Of a DNA stretch of 64,000 nucleotides, positions 55,515 to 64,000 are shown piece by piece (position 1 is the first letter of the stretch; each line of letters begins with the position of its first letter). Origin of the DNA: Aplidium turbinatum. Taxonomy: Eukaryota; Chordata; Ascidiacea; Aplousobranchia; Polyclinidae. The notes below the pieces were generated by a model that did no database searches, had not been told where the DNA came from, and saw nothing but the letters and a program-made list of their open reading frames with translations. The stretch is from positions 1,922,001 to 1,986,000 of the forward strand of contig OU964922.1 of assembly GCA_918807975.1 (NCBI GenBank). The letters are read 5' to 3'. The position numbers were made by a program, and so were the translations under genes.

Positions 55515-56848
55515 TGTCTTCTTCGTCGTATGAGCTGTCTTCTTCCGGACTATATGTTTGGGCATGAGGTCATCAGCCACTCGACAGTCTCATCATCCAG
55601 GGCCTTTAGTCCAAGCGTTCCATGTGGTGGTTGGTGGATTGGGCAGTCATGGATGACATGGTCTACTGTCTGGTCTGTGGCACCACACTTGTATCCCGGT
55701 GAGGGAGCCAGGCCCCATCTGCACATGTCTGAACGAAAGCGACCGACGCCGGTTCGTAGGCGGTTAAGCCGGACCCACGCAAGTCTTGCGAGGGACCTTC
55801 CCGGAGGGTGGGGATCGACGTCAGGTAGGAAATCACGGAGTCGGGAGGTGTTGTTTTGCCACTCCGTGTTCCATGTGTATTTCGTCCAGTGTGCCCCACT
55901 TATTCCAAGATCTTCAACGTTGTTCAGAAGCTGTCGTGCGGCGAGCGCAAATGGGCGTATTGATTTCAGTCGCTGCTATTCTCCATGTAGGTGCTGGAAT
56001 GTACTGTGGAGGAGGTGGTCGGGGTCCAGTGCGCGAAGAGCAAGGGAAATCATGGCTCCTTTACGGCGAAGCTCAGCAGGTTGGATGCCTGCAAGGATGG
56101 GAAGGCACTCCGTTGGAGTGGGACGCAGGAATCCAGTCACATTGCGTAGTGCGTCGTTGATGGCGGTGTCAATGTGGAAGGTGTGAGAGCTGCGGCACCA
56201 CACTGGTGCGCAGTATACTCAGCGGTAGAATGGACAAGGGCCAAGGTAGCTGTGCGAAGGGTTTTCGCGTCAGCTCCCAAGCTGGAACCCACCAGCCGCC
56301 TCAAAAGTGCAACGCGCGCAGATAGTTTTTTGCGCAGTGACCCCAGGTTTCGTCGGTACGTAAGTGACCTGTCCAGGGTTACGCCGAGGTAGGTGGGTTC
56401 GGCGCAGTAAAACAGGCGAACAGGCGTTCTTCATCGGTGGTAATGTTGATCTCACGTTTTGCTTCCTTGTTGTTTAGATGGAAGGCCGCCGACACTGTCT
56501 TTTCCTTGCTGAGCTGTAGCTTCCATTTCTGGAGATATGTTAATACAGTAGAAGAGCCAGGTCGTCTGCGTAAGCATACTTCCTGGAGATGGTGTCAGGC
56601 AGGTCATAGATGTAAGTGTTAAAGAGGAGAGGGGCTAGGACAAAGCCCTGTGGGACGCCGTTCCTGACTCGACGTAGTCTACTTCGTCGGCCGATACGGT
56701 GGAAAGGGTAAAGCTGCGGTTTTGCACAAGTTCCATAATCATATGGACTATGTGCCTGTCAGGAAGGAGACGAAGTAGTTTGCAGGTAAGGCCGCTGTGC
56801 CATACAGTGTCGTAGGCAGCCGTGTGATCGACAACATCATGCCTTGTG
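55515..56848 (-). mobile_element. Jockey-like LINE 3' part (minus)
   Basis: From about 56848 downward the minus strand reads TAAYDTVWHSGLTCKLLRLL (with the first catalytic Asp), IVHMIMELVQNRSFTLST, then the connection region and INDALRNVTGFLRPTPTECL, AGIQPAELRRKGAMISLALR, and a zinc-knuckle-like CGATDQTVDHVIHDCPIHQP. It ends in a short TCGTCG/CGACGA tail at about 55520-55530. Several frame changes. It abuts the plus-strand copy head to head. Confidence 0.8.
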
Positions 56849-56849
56849 A

Positions 56850-58418
56850 CATGTAGAAACACTACAAAAAAGGAACAATCTCTGGAGATTTCACTCTTGA
56901 GGAGTTTACCACCGCCCTCCGCCTAGTGAAACCATACGAGTCTCCAGGGCCGAATAAGATCTGCCCTGAGCTTGTGCTCCATGCTGGCCATGCCTTAAAG
57001 TCCTGGTTACGTAGATTCCTCTCCTCCTTTTTGCACCATTACACAATTCCCAAAATATGGAAAAGAGCTTTAGTAGTTGCGATCCCTAAGCCTCACAAGC
57101 CACTAGATGAAGCTTCCCCCTCACTACCGGAAACTTACGGTGAAGCAGACTGAGACGCCTGAAAAATGGTGTCTTACAAGCATCGGTCCTGACTCCACTT
57201 CTTTTCAACATCTATACCCCCGACCTGCCAACCACGGTCTTAGCAAAATACGCTTATACAGACGACCTGGCAATTCTCCACTCCACGAAATCGTGGGAAA
57301 GCCTAGAAGACACCTTGAGCCAGGACATGCCAACCCTCTCAGCTTATCTCCAGAAAGGGCGACTGACATTCAGCGAAACTAAAACGATGGCAGTAGCTTT
57401 CCATCTTCACAATCGGGAATCTGATCGTGAGCTGCATGTCCATAATAATGGTAAACCTCTGTTTATCTGCCCCAAACCAAAATATCTTGGGGTGACACTA
57501 CACAGATCGCTCACATATCGTCACCATTTGGTGTCACTGCGCAAGAAACTGAAATCGCGGGCTGCGCTACTCAAGCGCCTGGCAGGCTCCAGCTGGGGGT
57601 GAGGGCTGGTACTTTGCGATTAGCAGCCTTAGCCCTTGTCTACTCTTTAGCGGAGTACTGTGCATCTGTTTGGTGCTGCAGTGCTCACTGCCACAACATC
57701 GACACTGCCATAAACAGCGCCCTACGCACAGTGACCTGATGCCTGCGTCCCACACCATTGAATAATCTCCCCATTGTTGCTGCTGGCATCTAACCTGCTG
57801 ACCTTCGTCGCAAAGAAACCACTTTCTCTCGGTCGACAGTCATTGGGGCTTACCAATTGTCTCTACTACAAAATTTATGCTCCCCAAACGAGCACCCCCG
57901 TCGACTGAAACTGAGACACCCATTCGTTCCAGCCGCTCAAATTGTAATTAACTAAGCTGATGGACAAAAAAAATCTCTACGGCTAATTGGGCAGACCATA
58001 AGTGAAATTCTGAATGGAAATCAAGTACCACCAGACTCTACTGTATTCGTTCATCTCCACCGCCGACACACGCTCCATCGGCTTGACATTACAAAGACAG
58101 ACATGGGTGCACCTCAACTGTCTTCGCACGAGCGTCAGACTTTTCCGCTCAATCATGCACCAATGGCCCATTGGCAATGGGAAATAGCCTCTTCCTGTGA
58201 ATGTGGTGCCGAGGAGCAGACCGCAGAGCACATCATCAAGGACTGTACTATTTTCAAGCCACCTAACGGGGTGGAAGGTCTGCGTGTCATGAATGATCAA
58301 ACCAAAAACTGGCTTCTTCTAGTAGCCCTCCAGTGCAGTCCGAGAACATCGTGAATGTGGTGTGGTAAAAGGATAGACCCTCGGACACAGAGGCTCACAC
58401 AACGACGACGACGAACTT
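56850..58418 (+). mobile_element. Jockey-like LINE 3' part (plus)
   Basis: Starts in the RT N-terminal region (DFTLEEFTTALRLVKPYESP, then KICPELVLHAGHALKSWLRR) and runs to IPKPHKPLD, where an internal deletion removes the region with the first catalytic Asp. It resumes before LLFNIYTPDLPTTVLAKYAY followed by TDDLAILHS, a YADD variant. The connection (LHRSLTYRHHLVSLRKKLKS) and CGAEEQTAEHIIKDCTIFKP follow. Ends with a CGACGACGACGA tail at about 58403-58418. Confidence 0.85.
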
Positions 58419-58522
58419 TTAATCACCTCTGAGCAACCAAACCATATCAAAGGTGTCCTTGTTAAAAAAAAAAAAACACCTCAAAAACTTACTTAAGATA
58501 AAATGTGATTTTTGTTTTTCAG

Positions 58523-59183
58523 GGGAACTTTCAGAACTAGCTTATACTCTCAACAACACCAAAGAGCTTGAAAAGTTCGAATCACTTTTTGACGGTTTAG
58601 CAGCAGCTAATAAAAGTACAAGAGTACAAAGTGATGGGGTGGAAATAGATGTTCTTGTGGGAGATGTTTCTCAAAGTCAACATGTGGAATTCTCGATGTC
58701 TTCGTTGAATAAAATCAAGATTGCAAACAATCCCAAGCAAGCTGTGGTTGTGACGTCAGAAAATCAATTTGCCCCAATCTTTTTCAAACAATCAAGAGTC
58801 TGGCGCAGGAATATTTACAGAAGAAAACATAAACCTTCTTCCTAGTCTACCACTTCTGTCTGTGAGTGCGTTCGACATTACAACAAGAAGAAAAATTCAA
58901 GCCAATGTTTCTCATTGTTTTAACGTTGAGAACAGTAGTATCTACGTCTACGATCAATTGAAGAACTTTTATTTGGATCAGTCCTTGCTAGAAAGAAGTG
59001 TCGTCAGAACAATAAATTATACTTGTCGGTATTACAACATCACTTCGGGCAGTTTCTCACATGAAGGTGGCGAATTGCGTGGAGAAGATGATAGTTTTGT
59101 TACTTGTTATTGCAATCACACAACGATTTTTGCTGTTCTGTTATCCGTAGAGAGTTACATCATACCAAGAGGAGTGAAGGTGG
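58523..59183 (+). CDS. Adhesion GPCR, exon with GAIN domain and GPS
   Basis: Acceptor TTTTTGTTTTTCAG precedes the exon. The first part reads ELSELAYTLNNTKELEKFES and later VEFSMSSLNKIKIA and KQAVVVTSENQ, matching GAIN subdomains. Between about 58754 and 58845 the frame shifts by one base; the second frame gives GIFTEENINLLPSLPLLSVS, INYTCRYYNITSGSF and the GPCR proteolysis site CYCNHTTIFAVLL, where the usual HL/T cleavage triplet is HTT. The donor GTGATC at 59184 leaves phase 1, matching the next exon. GAIN domains autoproteolyse and hold a tethered agonist. The frame change means an assembly error or pseudogene. Upstream exons are not visible; the LINEs at 55.5-58.4 kb would lie in an intron. 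Confidence 0.8.
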
Positions 59184-59518
59184 GTGATCAATTTCAGTTG
59201 ATATATTAATCAAGAGAAATTACAAAATCTTTTACTCCTTTTCCAAATCCATTAAATAAGCAAACTAAATGTGAACTGAAAACAATGCTTCACGTTCTCT
59301 AATATTTCAAATATTCTTTTGTAAAGTGAATCTTCAATTAAAAGTTCATGTCTTTAACAAATGGACATATTTTCCCACATAACATATGAAATTGTACTAT
59401 GTTGTTTTTTAAGTATTGTTTTGTAGTAGTTTGTTTTTTGTAGTAGCCTACACAAGTACTGTTTTTTAAGCTATACAGCTTTAGGCTATATCACAATACT
59501 ACAAATTTAACTGAACAG

Positions 59519-59779
59519 GAAACAATAAATTCTGTTCAATTTCGTTTCTTATCCTCTCTTACGTGTTGGAATCATTTTCCATAGTTTTCCTGGCAACTAC
59601 TATAACAATCTTAATGAAAGTTAAAAGAATGATAAAATCCGATCGCACTGTAGTTCAAATAAATCTTGCTTTTGCTGTTTTACTTCTGCACTTTTTCAAT
59701 CTCTTCCATGATCTTGCTTTGAAGAATTCAAGAATGTGTGAAGTACCAGCAGTCATTCATTTTAGTTTTCTTGCCACAG
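59519..59779 (+). CDS. Adhesion GPCR, exon with TM1-TM2
   Basis: The acceptor AACTGAACAG and donor ACAG/GTCAGT give phase 1 at both sides. Encodes SISFLILSYVLESFSIVFLA (TM1), a basic loop, then TVVQINLAFAVLLLHFFNLF (TM2) and the start of TM3 with the conserved Cys (MCEVPAVIHFSFLAT). The order and spacing fit class B2/adhesion receptors. Confidence 0.8.
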
Positions 59780-59938
59780 GTCAGTCTGATTAGAAGCCCT
59801 GATTACTGATTTATAAATGAACGTGGTACAAATAGATCGGCAATTAATTAATCTAACGATTATCTAAATCGGTTGCTTAAAAGAGCTAGTGTTGATAAGT
59901 AAGTTTTCGACATCAACATCAATCATTTATTTGTTTAG

Positions 59939-60412
59939 CTTCTTGGATGCTTATGGAAGGAGTAACTCTCGTTGCTAAGACAACAAATTATGCTCTGACG
60001 TTTTCTGGACGAAACGCTTCGAAATGGACGAAGGCTCGTGTTGCATTTGGGTGGGGATTCCCTTTGTTTGTTGTGTTCATATCGTCCATTGCTGGTTTTG
60101 CGGCAGAAACATACATGGTTGTAGTTGGACGTTTTGGATACGAGAAGTGTTGACTGAGTTCTACAAGTGGAGCCCTCTTGGGCGCCGTGATGATACCGAT
60201 TGGAATTATTTTCTGTCTCAACTTGATAATTACCTTTCGAATAATGTACTTTGTGTATTACATGAGTGTACAGTCAGAAGAATTTAAACCTGCAACTCAA
60301 AGAAAAACAGCAAACAAAGGAATGAACCTGCATCACCTGAAAGTCACACTGAAATGTGTTTTGCTTCTATTCCTAGTGCTTGGTGTAACTTTTCTCTTCA
60401 GCTTTTTATCAA
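59939..60412 (+). CDS. Adhesion GPCR, exon with TM3-TM6
   Basis: Acceptor TTTGTTTAG and joining phase are correct, giving FLATASWMLMEGVTLVAKTT (TM3). TM4 is FGWGFPLFVVFISSIAGFAA. Next comes GRFGYEKC, then an in-frame TGA at 60151-60153, then LSSTSGALLGAVMIPIGIIF (TM5). Adhesion GPCRs normally have CW-LS here, so the stop stands exactly in place of the conserved Trp (TGG to TGA). TM6 is LKCVLLLFLVLGVTFLFSFL. The donor A/GTAAAA at 60413 again leaves phase 1. No TM7 exon was found in the following 3.5 kb. With the frame change upstream this suggests a recently dead gene, or two sequence errors. Confidence 0.8.
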
Positions 60413-61149
60413 GTAAAACTATAAACAAACTCTAACAGACTATTTTTAATAAATTAACGTTATTCTTTCATCGAGGTTTGATTAAAAACATCATGATTAA
60501 AGTCTGATTGAGTTGAAACAAAACTCATTTTATCTTCGGCCCTTCCCACAACTTGTTTAACGTTCTATTAGAATGCTTCGCACTTGCAACAACAATTCCG
60601 CACTGAAAATGTCAATTACAATTACAGATAAAAGGTTCAAGTTGAAAATGTTGACATTCGTAAACCAAGAATAAGCAACAAGTGGTTTACTTTTTGCTTT
60701 AGAAAATATAAACATTGCTATTAAGCGGTTGGTTGGATTAAACGGGATTGAACAAGAACAAGATTTTAATAACAATATTTGAAACCACAACTCTTCGTAT
60801 ATGCGAAACTGTCACGATTAAAGTTTCAAAAAGCTTCAGTAAATAGTTGAGCACCCTGAAATCTAATCATGAGTTATTAAAAATTCAAAGAAAATGAAAA
60901 GCTGTTCCCGCAAATATCTACAGGATTGACCTATGATACAAAATATCGGATACAAACTTATGCAAAAATGTTAACACTAACATTATACATTATATTAACA
61001 TTATACAAACATTACACATTAATATTATACAAAATTTCTTTGGGTAGATGTTGTAGGGCTGTAATAGCTGGGCGATTGGGCAATTGCAAATTTGTACTGG
61101 GCGATTGCAAATTTAATTGTATTTTCAATGCTTTGCTGATTTATTCGTT
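60413..61149. other. Presumed receptor intron or 3' flank
   Basis: No coding match to a TM7 exon. Contains short ATTATACATTATA-type words around 60.98-61.03 kb. Confidence 0.4.
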
Positions 61150-61617
61150 AGGTGATCCATGGCCACCTAAAGATACGGATTTGTCATATTTTGCAAAAAT
61201 TTCCAGGTTTTTCTAACTATGGGCGAACGTTTAAATATTTTTTTCTAAAAATTAGATTTTTACACTTTCTTACTTAAGAAACTTTTACTTACTTTTACTT
61301 ACTTTACTTACTTAACTTTTACTTACTTAAGAAACTTTTTACACTTAAGAAAATTTAATTTCGAAGATTTTAGTCAGACTGTTAATTTTTCAATAACAGT
61401 CTGATTCAGCGTTTTTGAACTTACTTTTTCTCATTTGATACTGCTTCTCCAAGGCAACAAAAAAGTTTTATGTCATTAGGTAGCCTATGTCATTAGGAAA
61501 CCGCAAAAAGTAAAAACATCTCAAAAAATGTCAGTCAAGCACTAGCAGTACCTGTAATCAAAATTTGAAAAATGAGACAAATCATGCCGCATCTCCAGGT
61601 GGCCATGGGTGATCTCA
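61150..61617 (+). mobile_element. MITE family M1, copy 2 (both ends present)
   Basis: Inverted ends: GGTGATCCATGGCCACCTAA at 61151 and, on the complement of the right end, GATCACCCATGGCCACCTGG, continuing with GATACGG/GATGCGG and ATTTGTCA for about 40 bp. The interior has an ACTT microsatellite (61270-61335) and the palindrome CAGACTGTTA...TAACAGTCTG (about 61375-61405). Colinear with the complement of copy 1 (2146-2536). No clear target duplication. Confidence 0.8.
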
Positions 61618-64000
61618 CATCAGCTGAATGTTTTATAGTTTTTTCTGTTGCACTTTTTAATATTTCGTCTCGAATTGCGGTTTACATAGGTGACTGCATT
61701 CTGAATATTTCCTGCAGTTGTGAATGTTGATATGTTTGAACAGATTTTTTTCTAAAAATCTACCAATCAATAAGCTTTGTGTACGTTACTGTAAAAATGT
61801 TTTGTTAAGTTTTAGCTTAAAAAAGCTTTATGACAAGGAAACTCTTGTAACATGTAGGCTACCATGTTTTTAACCAACAAAATTGTATTTTAACATTTAA
61901 CCGAAACTTATCAGAATTGCAAAATGCATTTCAACGCTGCAAATTCAAAACCTATAACTTATTCTGTTCTCACGGAATCTAGGTCATGCTTTCCCAGAAA
62001 TATCACTCTCACAGAATTTAGCTCACCACAATCGTATTTCTGAAGCGATATAATTGTGTAACTGGTTTCGCATAATAATTCTCACGATAGGCTATTACTG
62101 ATAAAAAGACACTACATTATGAAATAAGTGGGGAATTGAAAAATGAAAACACCCAGAGACAGACTTGCAAAGCGAACAGACTGAACAACCGAGAACTAAA
62201 ATTCACAACTGGAGAATGTCGCTATTCTGACACCGGTTGAAATAAATTAAATTAATTAGATGTTTTTTCAATTTCCCGAATTTTAACTTTGATTTGAATA
62301 AAAGTGTCCAATTCCTTTTAATTCGTTTGCTTTTTTGTAGGAAGTCATACCCCTAGACTAGACAGAAAGCCTAAATTAACCTGTTTTAATTAGAGACTTA
62401 GAGTCTCTCACTGTTCATTTAAATTATCCTATTATTTTTCTTTTTATAAAAAATAATACGACAATAAGGTAGCCAAACCCTACGCTGGGGACGGTAAGAT
62501 AGGCAGAACCCTACACCCTGACAAAAATATTTGCGTCAAAATAAAATAGGCTACTTCGAAATATATTCGATCTGAACAGCCCTACTTGAGACAAGGCGGC
62601 GAAGAGTTGACTACACAAAACCTGTTAGTGTGAGTACAGCGTAGAAATAGAAGCATCCACAAATCTAGTTTCTTACTTTTTATTTTTCATGTGTTTTGTT
62701 TGGTTTAACCCAATGCTCGTCTTGATAAAAAAGCAAAAACAAAATATACATATATTGGTGCCAATACTCATAAAAAGTTAAATTTGTTCTGTCAAGTTTT
62801 CTTTGATCAATGAAATATCAATTTTCCAATCCGTATTTTTTGTAAATATTTTATGGTAACTTTTAAAAATGTTATTTCATCCGAATTTTTGAATTCGGTG
62901 TATCGCACATTGAAAAAAAGTCACATTGACTTCAAATATATTCCAAACAAATGCATGAAAGTATGGTGCTTAAACGAATAACAAGTTCATTGGCGACTTG
63001 GGTAATCGCCCCCTAAAACACAGAAATAGTAACTTTATTCGCATCGTATTTTCAAATTAATGTCGACCTCACATCATCATTAGGATTTGTTTAAATCCTC
63101 TCCTTCAATGGGTCTGCTACTTGCTAGATCTGTCCCTGCAAGGATGTAATTTTGTTACAGAGCCCCGTCAAACATTTTGAGTGTTTTAAAAGACCAAATT
63201 TTCTCGAATGTTTTTGCAACAGGCACTGTGGTTTTTTTCACTGTACCGTTTCATTTTTTAGCAAACCGGTAAAACCCTTGCGTTTGCTTTTTGCAGTCTA
63301 TTCAACCACACTTTACTGAAAGCATGACTTTCATTGTTTACCTGAAGAACGGTTCAAAACTGCTTCATTTCCTAAAAATAGGGTACGGCTCCAGCAGACG
63401 AAATGATTCACGTTTAAAATCTTGCTGCAAAGACTCACACAAAACAGACAACGTGAGTTTCAGTTTGCACTTGTATCATCTTACGATTAGAACAAGTTGT
63501 AACCATTCAGGCAGATGAGATTTTCAATCGGCGACTCCAATAGAGTGCAACCTTTCAACAAGACTATAGGCCTACGCTTTAATATTTATTGTTGTAGTCG
63601 AAATTGAGGAATGGAGACCTTCACGTCAAGCAGGCCTACAAATCAATAGAGTTAGCAATTATTACAGCTGAGGCGCTTTATAAGGTAGGAGAAATTTCCA
63701 TTATTCAAACCACGCCGCAGGTTTCACCCGACGATTTTGCCGAACGCATTTTGCGGTGGAGTATACACAACAGTACACCCTAGACTAGTGAAATGTAACA
63801 ACTAATTGCTTTAAAAACCACACCAAACAAATACAATTAATTGCTAGAATTGGATCTTTGAACATCACTTGGGTTCCGAAAATTCGTCAATTACTTAAGC
63901 TTGTATGGTTAATATGTTCACTTTTAGTGTTGTGACGGCTTTGACGATGTCCAGCTTGTCATAGAAAGGCATTTGGGTTCATTGGTACGAGAATTTAATT
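61618..64000. other. Intergenic DNA with a piece of repeat X
   Basis: 62041-62150 matches the tail of repeat X (TAATTGTGTAAC..., ATTCTCACGATAGG, GGGGAATTGAAAAATGAA). The 75-codon frame at 63291-63518 follows a possible TTTTTGCAG acceptor but has no receptor-like transmembrane segment; I do not call it a gene. Nothing else recognised. Confidence 0.4.

Noticed and set aside
55530-56186. 218-codon plus-strand frame
   Set aside because: It is the antisense of the minus-strand jockey-like LINE, whose RT and zinc-knuckle motifs explain the region.
60151-60153. TGA read as selenocysteine or under a variant genetic code
   Set aside because: The conserved residue is Trp, other elements in the window use TGA as an ordinary stop, and no selenocysteine element was seen; a point change or sequence error is simpler.

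Overview
This is AT-rich eukaryotic DNA (roughly one third G+C by eye) from an animal. The clearest host gene is an adhesion-class G-protein-coupled receptor (about 58.5-60.4 kb, + strand), seen as three exons joined by phase-1 introns. Almost everything else is transposable elements, many nested. The mixture (CR1-group, RTE-like, jockey-like and L1/Tx1-like LINEs, a Penelope-like element, a BEL/Pao LTR fossil, piggyBac, hAT and Mutator-type DNA elements, and a tRNA-derived SINE) fits an aquatic invertebrate such as a tunicate or cnidarian; I cannot name the species.

Layout. 0-6.7 kb: intergenic DNA with a MITE, a decayed jockey-like LINE, an inverted-repeat cluster with hammerhead-like motifs, and a SINE. 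6.7-14.3 kb: one CR1-group LINE on the minus strand, split by a hAT element with a perfect 8-bp target duplication; the hAT itself carries a jockey-like fragment. 15-17.2 kb: a foldback MITE, a possible piggyBac N-terminal fragment and a 5'-truncated L1/Tx1-like LINE. 18.6-20.3 kb: an RTE-like LINE with a long open reading frame and a 12-bp duplication. 22.8-27.5 kb: a SINE split at TTAA by a 3.2-kb piggyBac-like element (copy A), then a second RTE-like copy. 29.4-33.2 kb: a piggyBac element with a decayed transposase and an inserted L1/Tx1-like LINE. 33.8-35.5 kb: a Penelope-like element. 38-45.2 kb: a TTAA-bounded composite with ~1.8-kb inverted arms built from ~140-157-bp tandem units, an internal decayed spliced gene and a hAT in one arm. 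45.5-48.8 kb: copy B of the 3.2-kb piggyBac-like element. 48.8-50.5 kb: a compact unit of unknown small reading frames between inverted repeats. 50.5-54.9 kb: a BEL/Pao fossil holding a Mutator-type MITE. 55.5-58.4 kb: two head-to-head jockey-like LINEs. 58.5-60.4 kb: the receptor. 61-64 kb: a second copy of the first MITE, then unassigned DNA.

The observation I find most novel comes from comparing repeat copies inside the window. Paired copies differ by 5-bp insertions at TA dinucleotides that turn TA into TACAGTA, TACTGTA, TAGCCTA or TAGGCTA. The C(A/T)G type matches known Tc1/mariner excision footprints. The G(G/C)C type would fit a second TA-targeting family with GGC...GCC ends, and may explain why TAGGCTA, TAGCCTA and TAGGCCTA are so common here.
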